A stretch of DNA of 64,000 nucleotides from Amphimedon queenslandica (Eukaryota; Porifera; Demospongiae; Haplosclerida; Niphatidae): positions 13,811 through 77,810 of the forward strand of contig NW_003546479.1 in assembly GCF_000090795.2 (NCBI RefSeq), written 5' to 3'. The translations under genes and the position numbers were made by a program. Positions within the stretch are counted from its first letter, which is position 1, and every line of letters starts with the position of its first letter. The notes under the pieces were generated by a model that did no database searches, was not told the DNA's origin, and saw only the letters and a program-made list of their open reading frames with translations. Positions 12,001 to 24,717 of the stretch are shown here, piece after piece.

Positions 12001-12805
12001 GGAGGAAAGGAGGAGAAATTGGAAGGAAAGAAGTGCAATTATTTTGATTAAAATAATCACAAAAAACAAACTCACAAATAGGAAACCCAGACTGTAGAGT
12101 TATGCTAGGTAGACCAGCTCCAATATCAGTGATAGCTGTAACTGTTATATTAACCAAAACACATTCACCTATACTTTCACTATCATTTCTACTAACAACT
12201 ATACTAGTATCACTAGTATTAACTTCATTGGTTACTCCTTCACTCCATGAAATTAATACAGTATAAATATTAATAGGATAAAACCATGGCCGAGACCAAG
12301 TGATGATTAGAGAATTAGACGACATTGAGCCAACCATTACAGATTTCGGAGGAGAAGGCTGATCTGTGAATAGTGAAAAAACAAGCATGATATAGATCTA
12401 ATAGCAAAAATTCTCTACATTTAATAATCTTAATTATCATAATTTACCTGTTGTAACATAAAGATACCCTTCAGTCAGGCAATTGTCATGCAACACACAT
12501 CTAAAATAAGTATTATTATACTCCAATGTCGAAACATTTACAGTCACTGTATATCCATTACTCTTCCTCTCATAGTGTATATTTCCAAAATTACCCTTAG
12601 GTGGATGAATTGATAGAACTATATTACTTCCATTAATGAGTAGTTCCATGTTACTAGTGTCACTGTTCTCATCAAACCTGCAGGAGAAGCTGATGGATTC
12701 ATTCACAAACACAACTCTATCAGTGAGTGGCACTGTAACTAGTGGACAGGAAGAAAAAGAAGATCTAACAATAGTCAGTAGCAGTAGAAAAACAGCAGCA
12801 AGCAT
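9093..12805 (-). CDS. R4: Ig/FN3 receptor with long tyrosine-rich tail
   Basis: Seven exons: 12805-12448, 12363-12076, 11930-11857, 11549-11285, 10841-10806, 10517-10329, 9583-9093, giving 566 aa. The signal peptide (MLAAVFLLLLTIVRSSFS) and the Ig domain (to 119) share one exon. FN3 120-215, second module 216-328 split by a phase-0 intron, linker 329-340, transmembrane about 368-392, tail 393-566. The tail begins with NPTY (413-416), then STYETI (ITIM-like spacing, Tyr 426), proline-rich stretches, and EYIEM with Tyr 508 (YxxM). The start is the ATG at 12805, which begins the hydrophobic signal. Its FN3 exon is very similar to that of neighbouring R5, so the two are tandem duplicates. The 74-bp exon follows a long pyrimidine tract. 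Confidence 0.85.
9695..10240 (+). repeat. Palindrome-core repeat, array b (3 diverged units)
   Basis: Three tandem copies of 175-179 bp in the last intron of R4. This subfamily keeps ttttctgatacat, gtgtagaaagtttgagctga and ccctgtactatag, but the second palindrome arm is replaced by cccatggtttttt. It is a clear relative of the 186-bp family elsewhere in the window. Confidence 0.85.
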
Positions 12806-12976
12806 GGCCACAGCAACTCTCCTCTCTGGCTACTGATAAATTCTATGGCTAGAGTTCAAGAATATACTACAACCAAATCTTGATCTCTTATATCTGGCTG
12901 GCTCTACTTCCTTCTAACTGCATATACTAGCTAACTGGCTCCAGTATAGCAGCTATATGGACCACCCGGATAACAG

Positions 12977-14678
12977 CTAATTTCCTTTTCTTGATAATAA
13001 TAACAAATAAATAAATAAAAAAGTGATAAACATCAACCAGCCAGAGAGAGAGAGAGTGGTACACAAACAGTCACGAGTTACTAGGAATTGCACAAATTTG
13101 AGGAGGAGCATGTACTCATGCATGGAGTCAGTCAAAGTCGAAACACAATATTACTCATTGAATAACTGTCACTCACCTGTTGTGTTAGTAGCTATGGAAG
13201 GAATGTTAAGATAGTCGATTTCTAAAAACAAACAAGTAACATATTTGTAAGAAGAAATGTGAAAGAATGAAGGAAGGAATGACTAAGTAATATCAAGAGT
13301 GTGTATGCATGTACATGTATGTACACATCCCATTGCTGCAGTGATGTTTACTTTTGTTTGGCTCAGTCGTGTTGATTATCTCATTTATTTGATTCCTCAC
13401 TGTAGTAGTTATAGTATAAGTGTCACTAACGATACTCCTTGGTAGAGTATAGTAGAAATATGGCAGAGAAGAATACTCATTGCTGAGGATAATTTCACCA
13501 GCAGAACTGATCATATTCACTGTATAGTTCAATACTTGATACTGGCAGACAGCAGGAGGCTAAAGGAAATATATATTTCAAAAAATAAAGGCATTTCCTT
13601 GATGTGAAAATGCCAATTATAAAGGCATTTCCTTGTTACATGATCAGGAAGGTATGGTTTAAAATTTTAAGTGGGCATAAAATTTTAATGGTCAACTTAC
13701 ATCAATTGTTAGTCTGTAATGATTTCTGTCTTCTCTCCTTTCATTACAGAGTAACCTTTGAACCGAAGTATTAAGAACAGTACTGGAATTAAATGCTAAT
13801 AATATAAATTAATAATAGTATAATGTATAATTAAATAACTCACAAATAGGAAACCCAGATTGTACAGTATTACTAGGTTCACCAGCTCCAATATCAGTGA
13901 TAGCTGTAACACTTACATTAAATAATGCACATTCAATATTATCATTTCTACTGATAACTATACTAGTATTACTAGTATTAACTTCATCCATTACTCCTCC
14001 ATCTCTTGAAAGCATTACAGTATAGGTATTAACTGGATAGGCCCATGCTGGAGACCAAGAGATTGCAATGTGACTGGTATTGAGTGGGTGAGTGTCTGGG
14101 TGAGGTCCAGATGGTGGCCCTGTAGCATAGTATCAATAGTAACAAGACTATGTCGTAAAATATACTAACCATCTACTACAATAATTCTAGTGATAGTGGA
14201 ACATAGCTCATTTATACGACACCTAACAACCGTGTTGTTGTTCTCTGGTGTTCCTAGTATGCTTATGTTGTATCCATATTTTGAGCTACCTTCTCCTCCA
14301 CCATTAATACAGGTCCAGGATATATTATTGAAATCTCCATTTTGCTGCTTAATCTGATCATTAATGAGAAGGGATGTAGAAGAGTCATCCTTGGTCAGAT
14401 AGCATGATATATTGTGGGTGTTATGATTGAGGACTAGTGTAGTGGGCTGAAACTTAGCAACAGTATCTACATATAGGGAAAATATCTACATATAGGGAAT
14501 ATATATAGGAATGGAGAAGTAGCTTGAAACAAAATAAATCAATTATGCTGGTAGCCTGGTATGAAAGATTATGCAACTTTGCAATTAATTACTTACTGCA
14601 AGCTTTGGTCAGACTAGAACAGAACCAAAACAGAAAACAGATCAATACCAAGTGTGAAAGTGGAGGCCCACCCATCAT
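12977..14678 (-). CDS. R5: Ig/FN3 receptor with transmembrane segment but almost no tail
   Basis: Seven exons: 14678-14597, 14466-14170, 14119-13844, 13795-13701, 13559-13352, 13221-13177, 13080-12977, giving 368 aa with consistent phases. Signal peptide in exon 1 (LVLICFLFWFCSSL). Ig-like 28-126, FN3 127-218, split second module 219-319, linker 320-334, then a terminal exon with a strong transmembrane stretch (GWLMFITFLFIYLLLLL) ending SRKGN before the stop. FN3 residues such as TDIGAGEPSNTVQSGFPI match R4 closely. It could be a membrane decoy, an adaptor-coupled partner or a GPI-less anchor for R4. A (CT)7 run sits in the coding part of the last exon, so slippage there would change the frame. 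Confidence 0.75.
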
Positions 14679-17600
14679 CTGCCTTCCTCTAAAAATCTTC
14701 TCTATATAATTCTATCACCTTTCCTCCTTGAGAGCAGAAGTGTTCACTGTAGCACTAGATATGGAGAAACCAGTAAATATCAAATTATCAGAGAAGTCCA
14801 AAGGGTAGGAGGAAAATTGAGTAGTGACTGCAGAGCCACAGAGGTCAAATCAATATATAGTTATAAATAATAAAAGCACGAGTGTACACAGGCTGTAGTA
14901 AAAGTGTAATTAAACACACATAGGATGTAGTATAACTATATAATAGTACGAAGTGAGTAGTATATATGCAGATACGTAAGTATAGCGTGGGCTAGTGTTT
15001 GGATGCTGATGCTGTTTTGTTGTGTTGTGGAGTATAGTGCTTGGCTGGCAACAAGTAATGAAAAATGTACAAATAGGACTATCTTCCTGCACTACGTGCA
15101 TACACTGCTTGCAACAAAAAGCAATAATGTATGCAGTATATTTAGAATGAAGCACTACAACAAAACAATGTCTTCTGTGAATCATGCAATTCCTTGCCAG
15201 ATGCCAAATAATCAACAAAAGGATGTCCAAGTGGCATAATTCATGGGATTATTATTTCTGCATGTATTTTGAAATTGACAAAAACATACTTATAATTGAG
15301 CTATATAAGTAGCTGGAAGTTAAGCAGCATTAATCCGAAATATTAAACTGATTGGATAATAATTAGGTCAGTTATATGAGCTGACATCATTAAATTGTAT
15401 GCATAAACACCAACTAATATGTTAGCAGGGATATCTATAAACAAAGAAACAATTGTCTCCTAATCAAATCCAAATATTGGAGTAGTAAACACACACTGTA
15501 TATGGCAGACAATGCATGGAATAATGCAATAATTATAATGTAAGATTTGATAATGAATTTCTCCCAAAATGCAAACACATGTGCATAATATGTACTTACA
15601 TGGCCAGGCGTATGATGCAGCTACATAAGATTTGTATGGATAGACTATATGGATGATACTGATTATAAGGAAATGAGTACAACATTGAGTACAGTACTAG
15701 GAAATTGGCAGTTCTTATGAACAAGGTGTTACAAACAAACCCATTGAACAAACAAAGTACTAACAATTAGAGGGAGATTAAGGGGAAAGGAGAGAGATGG
15801 AGAGAGAGAGAGAGAGAGAAGGGATAGAATGATGATGAAAAGAGGAATAGTGAATATAATATCGTGCATGGATACACATCCGCAAAGCAAAGCAAATAAG
15901 TTGGATGAATCAAGATAATAATATACTTAGTTGGCAACGAGAGCTATAATGCTGCATGGCCTAGCTTGTATGTGTGTTTACAAATTTTATAATATTAGCA
16001 GTAATTATTATTTCGCTTAGTCACTAGAGACACTCATGCAGACACTCTAATAATGCTAATATCCTCAACTGGTGCAACATTTCCTTCTCTTGTATTCCCA
16101 AGCCCCACCACACCTGCACGCCTCTACTATTACTATCATGAATCAACTATGTGATCTACATAGCAATATATTTTTATTGACGTTTGTACCTATAGGGTTG
16201 ACATTAATGCAATTAGACAAATTCCTGTTATGTTTGAACATGCAAAATGTACTAGAACATACGTAGCATTAGTATTACAATTACATGCAGTGAACCCAAA
16301 ATGTAGTTATACATATACGTATATAATTACAGTTCTGTCCACCCACACCATGCATATAGTGTTAATACTATAAGATATAAAATTAGTGAAAGTTTTGAGA
16401 CTGAGAATAAGCTTCAGCATGTACTAGATTTATTAAACCTTTTAAGACTGAGAATATTTTGTTTTTCATTTAGACAGAGAGCACTGCTGCTTAGAGGTGT
16501 CCCAATATTTCCGGAATAATTTTGAGAATAATAGGTAGCACTTCAATTCCAGAATAATGCTGGTCTAATAGGTGGGTCAGTAGCCAAACTCTAATTAAAG
16601 AGCAGCAAATGCACAATTTTTGAATTTTTTAAATGCCTGAGCAAGTTGTGACTCTATTTTTGAAAAAAGTTCAGGGTCTAAATAAAGAAACAATTGTCTT
16701 CTAATCAAATCCATGCAGACAGTCTTCTAATCAAATCCACTCTCACGCAGACACTCCAATAATCCTAATATCCTCAACTGGTGTAACATTTCCTTCTCTT
16801 TTAATTCCCAAGTCCCACAACACCTGGATACCTCTAGTATTACTATCATGAATCAACTATAGCAACGTATTTTTATTGATGTTTGTACCTATAGGATTGA
16901 CATTGATGCAATTAGACAAATTCCTGTTATGTTTGAACACATAAAATGTACTAGAACATACATAGCATCAGTATTACAATTACATGCAGTGAACCCGAAA
17001 TGCAGTTATACACATATGTATCTAATAACAGTTCCGTTCACCAACACTAAGCATATAGTATTAATATTATAAGATATAAATGCATTAGTGCGTGCATTAG
17101 TAATGTAGATACCCGGCCACCAATATTTGCATAACAATCTATTCAATGGTTTGCAATCAGAACAACTTAATAATATTAGAAATGCATCTATGGAAGCTAG
17201 CATTACATCACTTAGAAAGCAGCTGCATTCTAATGGGCTTCTGTTTGAGAACGATAGTCCAAGAATTAACTTTTACAAAGTAGATAATAGTAATATAATT
17301 GATATATTTGCTATGTAGCAACTATTCTATATTTCAATAATTTATTCAATGTTAGAGAATTTAGGGTGTTCTGACAAGGGGAAGTGTAGGAGGGGACAAG
17401 AGGGAAATTTTATGATGAGGAAGAGAGAGAAAGAGAGAGGTAGTCAATTAACCATGAACATTCCATAACTATTTATAAAAATTACAGACCTCACAAATAT
17501 TGAGTACATGACATTATCATAACAATTGTGATAGGATTATATGCTAATATAAACATGCTGATCGATGCCAATATAGATCTATCACATGTTATCACATGTG

Positions 17601-17925
17601 CATAAAAAGAAAAGATTAATACAAGTAAGTGTGCAAGAATAAAAATTGACAGAAAAAAAGAAGAGAACCAGAAATTGAAAGCGGGAATTAAAGTAGGAGC
17701 AATTGTTATCATAGATTCTACACACGGCTCATCCAAGGCTCATCACAGGCTTCACTAGGTGTTAGCAATGCAATGAATGTAGGAAGCTGGCATCTGGGTA
17801 CATGTTTAATGGCTTCTTGACACTCCCCTAATACTCTCCATTATATAAGTAAACTAGACTGAAAGAGTTTACATCAAAGAAGGCAGCTGTGTAAACAGTC
17901 CCGTGTAAAGGCAGAGATACAGAAG
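14679..17925. other. 3.2-kb intergenic region between R5 and R6
   Basis: No convincing gene. It contains a duplicated segment (16021-16395 and 16741-17080), a GA run near 15797-15820, and short open frames at 15003-15239, 17127-17318 and 17491-17736 (minus) that I could not tie to splice signals or known proteins. Confidence 0.55.
16021..17080 (+). repeat. Direct duplication of a ~350-bp segment
   Basis: The copy at 16021-16395 recurs at 16741-17080, about 720 bp away, with scattered substitutions and small deletions. Shared landmarks are atatcctcaactggtg, gacaaattcctgttatgttt and acaattacatgcagtgaac. No terminal inverted repeats or coding content were seen. Confidence 0.8.
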
Positions 17926-20900
17926 ATGCCTCAAAGACAGCTCACCACTGCTTGTCAACTATTGATGACATTAGGTATACTCTTTTCTCAATGCCCTGCA
18001 GGGAGAGCAAGCTGTAATGAAAATAGCCAGCTAGCAAGGTTTAAAAATGCAGGTAAAAGAGTAAGAAATAGTTTGCTTGCTATTATCTAAACCATAGATA
18101 CATGTCTAAACTATATATTATCTTTATTCTATTTCTCCATTGCAGCAACACTAACAATGCCAGGAGCAGATATCAGTGCATTATCAATAGTCACTGGGCA
18201 GTCAGTTCAGTTGCAATGTCAGAGTAAATGTGGGAGTCTACAGTGGCTATTAGACGGAGGAAACATCAACAACCAACAAGAGAACACTCACCAAACAGTG
18301 TACATGGCAAACTGTCAGGGACAGAGCGAGTGTAGGGACAGAAACTTTATATTCTGCGACGAAAATCAGAGCCTGATAGACCTAGGGCCCCTGACCAGTA
18401 ACCTCACGATAACATTCCGTTCTCCAGGAGTACATGTCCTGCAATGTGAAGGAATGCTGCAGGGACTAAGCTATGGAACACTGGGACGGTTCCATTATCA
18501 CAGCAGAGTGGTCCTGATAAATGTGACAAAGAACAACACGGAAGGAGGTAAAGAACCAAATAATTGTTTGCTAATAATTTAAATTGTTCCCGGGATATGC
18601 TACATAACATCATAGTAATACAACACGACAAAATTTTCCTTCTCATTAAGCATAATATTTAAAGTATGCATATGAAAGTGTTGTGATGACTGTGAGTAAG
18701 GCTAGTGTCATATGCAGTCATTGTGTGTGCGTAGCAAGGATAGGCTATGGAAATTAAGAGATCACTGATTGCTAATCAATACATGTAATCCTAGTATTAG
18801 ATCATATCAATAATATTTATATCAAAACAGGTAGTTCTAATTTAATGCCAATAACACTATAATTGTTACACTTACTCGCGACCTATAAACAATGTCTGCT
18901 AACTGGTGATCTAAACTGCGGCCTGAGGCGTGTCTCAACCAGACAATCAGTAAAGATTAAAAGAAATATGTTGCAAATGTTAACGCACTGATCTAATAAA
19001 GACTAGATAGTGGCAAGAGAATAATACGACGAACAAGAGATTGTGTGGGATCAACTTGCATTACAATTAATCAAACAATTACTGGAATAGGTACTACATG
19101 TAATCACAATAGTGGACATGCTTATGTGCCGGTATACATGTACATATACATATATGTAATGTGTGTGTATGTGTGAGAGAGAGGAGAGGCAATTGGTTTG
19201 TGTTTTGGTGTGAAAGTACATATTGAGGTGAAACCCCTCAAGATCCTTTCAAGGTGCATTTAGAGAGCATCAACACTTATTAGTACATACATATACAGCA
19301 TATCTACACTATTTACTATCACCTACTACAATGCACTATACATTGACTAATTGAGTCTAATACAGACAGAGTGTGTTGTGGTTGGCTACTATGAACCTCA
19401 TGTGATGTGAGCAGTTGGCCTGAGGTTGTCTGATATCTAAACAAGCTCAGACTCATGGTGCTAACATCCAATAAATATAAAAATGTTATTATTGCTATAT
19501 TGCTATTATTATATTATTGTGACTATTACATTATTATTATTATTATTATATGATAATAATAATAATTATTATTATTATTATAAGTTGATAAGTATGTTAT
19601 CCGTACATGTGTGGGAGTAGCTGGCAATGTTAAAATACATATTTAAAAATTATATAATAATTTGATTATTTCCTTTTAGAAGACCTGGCCTCCGCTACAA
19701 CAGAGCCCAGTCACACAGAAGCCGTTGAACCATCAGCAACAGCAGCAAGAGGAGCAAGAGCTTCTTCGGCTGACACAATCATATCAGATCCTCTTCCTTC
19801 TTTCTCTAACATTCAAAAAACTACAGCAATGTGCATTCCATCTATCACTACAGTATCACATTGTCCTTTAAACACTAACTCAATAATGAGCACTACTCCA
19901 GCTGTTTCAACTACTGTTACTACTACACATTCCTTCCTTTCTTCTTGTTCAGTGACTATCACAACTACCCAATCCTCTGCAGGTTAGCTTACATACTCAG
20001 CCATAGCATAACTCAATTATCATTTTATATAAATGTATTTTCGTTATTTTCTGAGAATACGTCATAGCCTTATAGTAGAATGCCCAGTATGCGTGTGATC
20101 TATATGACATGCCCATACACACCCTCATTAGATATCATTAGATACTTATTAGACACTATTCCGACTTTCATAGGTGAAATATGATATACATGACTAGTAT
20201 GTACTTTGTGCTGAAATTATTGAGAAAAGAGAATGTACAATTCTTATCTGCCAAGTAGTAAATTCTAGTGAAACAGACATGCATGTACATACATGTAGGA
20301 GGTGTAGTGATTTAGTCATTCACAAGAATCAGGCATGTATGGCATATGTATGAGTCAACAGTGCATATTTCTGTCTGTGCATGTTTCAGTACCTTGTAAT
20401 CTCTTGGCATGTAGTAGTCCTAATTGAATAATACTTGTTTATGTTATGTCACGTAGTTCACTCTACCGCAGACTGCTCACTATATGTATATACTCAGGGG
20501 CAATGTTTACAGTCTTTAAAACCATACGATTGATGCACTACTACGATCACTTCCTATAGTACAGGAAAGTGATTGAGAGAGAGAGGAAAGAGATAGAATA
20601 GTTAATAAATGTATTCGTTTACATTGAGAAATGCTATACTGTATGCTATATACATACCCCCAAACACAGGTGCAACACATGAGAGAAGATAAAGGATATA
20701 CATGTATAAAACAATTCATTTATAATATATAGTACAAACTATCAAATTATCTTTTATCTTTTTCTTTTATAGTGTCATCGTGCAGTGCTACAATAGGAGG
20801 TGGTATCAATGTAGTCGGTGACAGGCTAATAAACAAAGACCCAACCTCTCTAGCAATGACAGGAACAATCGGACTATTACTAATACTAACAGTCATTGGG

Positions 20901-21248
20901 TGGGTAGCGTGTTTGATTGCAACGTGTAAAATAAAAAGGACGAAAGGAGGAAGAGGTGTATACCGCGTCCATAACTTCCCAATTATAAACCAGGACGACG
21001 AGAACGGGACCATAAAGAGCACTACATGTGAAACAAGGAGAACTCTGGCCCAGCCCAACCGTTATACCACAGTACACCTCCGATCGTCGCACGAGAGCGT
21101 CAGGTCTATGCATAAAAGCATGACCCCACCTGCTTTACTCCAAACTCCACCCAGGGAGTCGGTCCTCAGACAGGGGAGTGTGGAGGCATACACTGTCAAT
21201 GTTAACAAAGAAAGGGAGCCAATTCAGAAGAGGGAGAGCTTATTATAA
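17926..21248 (+). CDS. R6: single Ig-like domain, mucin stalk receptor
   Basis: Four exons: 17926-18052, 18146-18547, 19680-19982, 20773-21248, giving 435 aa, all phase 1. Signal peptide within 1-28. Ig-like domain 43-176 with a CQSKCGSLQW segment, the same CxC...QW layout as R10 and R11. Ser/Thr stalk 177-277. Transmembrane about 306-329 (GTIGLLLILTVIGWVACLI). The tail of about 106 aa is basic and Ser-rich with NRYTTV and EAYTVN. Its introns are long for this locus (1.1 kb and 0.8 kb). A poly(A) signal AATAAA lies at 21257-21262. A cell-surface role is inferred; the ligand is unknown. Confidence 0.85.
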
Positions 21249-21553
21249 AGATGTACAATAAACGCTATAGACATACAATATACTAGCTGGCTTCGTTGAT
21301 CACAACATTGTGTATAATGTTTACATGTTATCTTAGTATATTTCAGTATATTTTAGTATATTACCTGTACGTCATTATTTGTAATTAGTACATGTTGCGT
21401 CATTATGATGTTTTGTTATCACTTTTTACATAATATACAATGTAGTTGTTAAACATTGAACAATAACACATTGGGTAAGGGGAATATAAATATATCCATT
21501 TGTAAAATAAGTAGAAAAGTCGTGAAAAAAGGATATGGTGTCGAAGTGACAGA

Positions 21554-22033
21554 NNNNNNNNNNNNNNNNNNNNNNNNNNNNNNNNNNNNNNNNNNNNNNN
21601 NNNNNNNNNNNNNNNNNNNNNNNNNNNNNNNNNNNNNNNNNNNNNNNNNNNNNNNNNNNNNNNNNNNNNNNNNNNNNNNNNNNNNNNNNNNNNNNNNNNN
21701 NNNNNNNNNNNNNNNNNNNNNNNNNNNNNNNNNNNNNNNNNNNNNNNNNNNNNNNNNNNNNNNNNNNNNNNNNNNNNNNNNNNNNNNNNNNNNNNNNNNN
21801 NNNNNNNNNNNNNNNNNNNNNNNNNNNNNNNNNNNNNNNNNNNNNNNNNNNNNNNNNNNNNNNNNNNNNNNNNNNNNNNNNNNNNNNNNNNNNNNNNNNN
21901 NNNNNNNNNNNNNNNNNNNNNNNNNNNNNNNNNNNNNNNNNNNNNNNNNNNNNNNNNNNNNNNNNNNNNNNNNNNNNNNNNNNNNNNNNNNNNNNNNNNN
22001 NNNNNNNNNNNNNNNNNNNNNNNNNNNNNNNNN
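21554..22033. other. Assembly gap (480 N)
   Basis: Run of N between R6 and the repeat array at 22.3 kb. Open frames spanning it are artefacts. Confidence 1.
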
Positions 22034-22309
22034 GAACATAACTCAAAGGTGCTAAAATAATGTTTATACATGCCATTCTCCTCCGTAGACAATAAAGAAT
22101 TATTCTATAGAGACAATAGGATATGTGCATGTGTACATAAAACAACTGAGAGAAGTGTTTAGGGAATTAGAAGTGCTTAGAAGTGCATTTTGATATATTA
22201 TTATACTGAAAAGGACAGGCAGCTACATTTTAATAGTATACATTAAGGAAGTAAGCACAAAGAGACCAGAGGCCCTGCTATGCCTACAAGGTATTTTGCT
22301 TGAAATGAC

Positions 22310-23065
22310 TATAGGTGATAAATTTGCATTTTAATAATTTTCTCTGATACATATACATGCACTTATGTTGTAATAATGCAATAGTAAAGGTTACATATAA
22401 GTGCATCAATTTTAATCAAAATTGAATTTTTTACAAATTTTAAAGTTGCTCCAAAATCAGATCAAAGTCCCTGTACTATAGTACAGGGTCATTGGTTAAA
22501 TTTCACCAAAAATGACTAGATGAAAATTTTTAATTTTTATAATATCCTCTGATACATATACATGTACTTATGTTGTGTAGAAAGTTTGAGTTGATTCCGA
22601 TCAAGTTTGGATTTTTTACAAATTTTTAAAGTTGCTTCAAAATTGGACCAAAGTCCCTGTACTATAGTACAGGGTTGTTGGCCAATTTTTGTCAAAAATG
22701 ACTTGGTGAGAATTCTTCATTTTTATAATTTTTTCTGATACATATACATGTACTTATGTTGTGTAGAAAGTTTGAGTTGATTCCGATCAAGTTTGGATTT
22801 TTTACAAATTTTTAAAGTTGCTTCAAAATTGGACCAAAGTCCCTATGCTATAAGAAGTCTGGTAAGCATAGGAGCTCGTTTTCCCGGTATAGCAAGGCTG
22901 CAAAAGTCGTGGCAGCCATTTTGTTTGGGGGTGAATCCTACTTAGTAACGCTACCGCGTTACTAATAGTATACAGGGGCTTTGGGTAAATTTTGTCAAAA
23001 ATGGCTAAGTAAAAATTCATTAGTTTTACTACATTTTCTGATATGTATACATGTACTTATGTTGC
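22310..23065 (+). repeat. 186-bp palindrome-core repeat, array c (about 4 units)
   Basis: This is the best-preserved array. The perfect palindrome ccctgtactatagtacaggg occurs at 22469-22488 and 22655-22674, exactly 186 bp apart. The third palindrome, due at 22841, is split near its centre by about 115 bp of unrelated sequence (about 22851-22965). Constant blocks are ttctgatacatatacatgta, cttatgttgtgtagaaagtt and ttaaagttgcttc. Confidence 0.9.
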
Positions 23066-23689
23066 TGAACTGTGCCTGACAACAAGCATGTGACATTTAC
23101 CTGGACTTTACACATTATACATGCATGTATCGTGTATGCCATATATGGTATTAAGTACATAGTAAAATGTGTGTGTCCATCATCATAAGTAGCACATACC
23201 TCAAAATGTTAATAACTCAATTAGCAATTGCTAAAAGACTAAACACAATTACACATAAAAGAATGTCCCTTTCTTCTGTCTACAAACAAATAAAGTAGGG
23301 GCTTTAATTGGAATATGCACATACATACATACATACATACATACATGGACCATTAATATACATGTATGACTATCCAGTATTGTGTCAAATCTTTGAACTA
23401 TTCCCTACTCTCTTGTCTCCCCCACTGGTTTATGATAACAATCAACACGTTATAACGTCACTCAGTATATCCTTCTATCACTCTCTAATGTAATAGCATT
23501 TGTAAACTGTTTGCATTCTTCACCATTTAAGAGGTGTTGCACCTTCGGTAATCTTCTTTTATTAATGAGATTCATAGAACAATGCTTATTATAAAGGAGG
23601 GCCGACTCCATCAAAAAAACATAAAAGCATTTCATAACTATAATAACTGTAACAGCATCATCAACTAAAGGAGAAGAATCAGAACAAAA
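23066..23689. other. Spacer upstream of R7
   Basis: Contains a (CATA)n microsatellite at about 23317-23345 and the R7 5' flank. No gene seen. Confidence 0.55.
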
Positions 23690-24717
23690 ATGAGAGTCTA
23701 CTTTATCATAGTCTGCTGCATACTTAGCTTCACCCAATCATGTAAGTATAACATAACACACACACACACACACTAGTCTCGCTAGCCAGACTACACACAC
23801 ACACACACACAGACACATTATAAACACATTTTTATATCTCTCTTTCTTTAATGCAGGCATAGTGCAAGTGTCTCTTAACAATGGGCCCGTCTTCAATGCA
23901 TCACAAGAAGTTGTCGTACAAGAAGGAGACCACATTTCTGTTAGCTGCAACTATTGTTCATACAAGAACTACATTAAATATCTATTCAAAACAAATCTCT
24001 CTGATTACAGTCCACTAGGGATGTTGTATAATGAAAATTATACCACTAGCAGCATTGATACATCTCACTCTTTTCAATGCTGCCAGGATGATGGAGTATG
24101 GAACTGCTCATTAAGTACAATTATAAATGTGACAAAACATTCCCCAAGTAAGCAACTCAATATATTAATAACAATTCACTTATTCTTTCTATAATAGATC
24201 CCACTGAATGCAATAGCACTCAACCCCTACCAGTCACAGAGACAGTTACAAACACAGAAACAGCTACATCCACTGAAACAGTTACACACACAGAAACAGC
24301 TACATATACTGAAGCAGTTACATCAACAATAACTAAAAGTATTACTACAATGGAGCAGCAAGTTGTCCCTACAACAGTCATTAGTACACGCATCATGACT
24401 ACAACAATAATGGTGACGCCATCACCAAGTATTTCTGATGAAGAACAACAGTCGGCATCTGAGAATATTTACATATACCAATCTGGAGAGCCAACATTGA
24501 GTGAGTATTAATCATTGGACTATCATGCTTTTTATTCTGTTTTTATTGAGCAGGTAAAAATTGTGCTGAAAATATAGAGTTTATACTTCCTGTCATTATA
24601 TTAACTGTGTTGCTGATTGTTACCATAGCAGTGTGTGGGTTCTTACTCATTGTATGCAGATATTATCATAAGATGAAACAAAGCTATGACTTAAAGAATA
24701 ATGAACAAAAACTATAA
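23690..24717 (+). CDS. R7: short Ig-like/mucin-stalk receptor (R7-R9 family)
   Basis: Four exons: 23690-23741, 23857-24147, 24198-24500, 24554-24717, giving 269 aa, all phase 1. Signal peptide 1-17 (MRVYFIIVCCILSFTQS). Ig-like domain 18-114 with CNYCSYKNYIKYLF and CCQDDGVWNCSLSTIINV. Stalk 115-215 built from TET/TAT repeats, likely O-glycosylated. Transmembrane about 224-246, then a tail of about 20 aa with little signalling content. R8 and R9 follow head to tail with the same exon plan, so these are local duplicates. Probably a surface recognition or adhesion protein, by inference. Confidence 0.85.

Noticed and set aside
12806-13176. Possible splicing of R5 exons directly into R4 exon 2
   Set aside because: Phase allows it, but an in-phase transmembrane terminal exon for R5 exists at 13080-12977, so separate genes are simpler.
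14719-14827. Exon-like minus-strand segment between acceptor and donor (reads FSSYPLDFSDNLIFTG)
   Set aside because: Its phases do not fit the R5 exons on either side, and a proper R5 signal exon was found at 14678-14597.
17127-17318. 63-codon frame MHNNLFNGLQSEQ..., protein-like composition
   Set aside because: No recognisable family, no flanking exon with matching phase, single short frame only.
21403-22145. Long open frames on both strands
   Set aside because: They run through the 480-N assembly gap and are artefacts.
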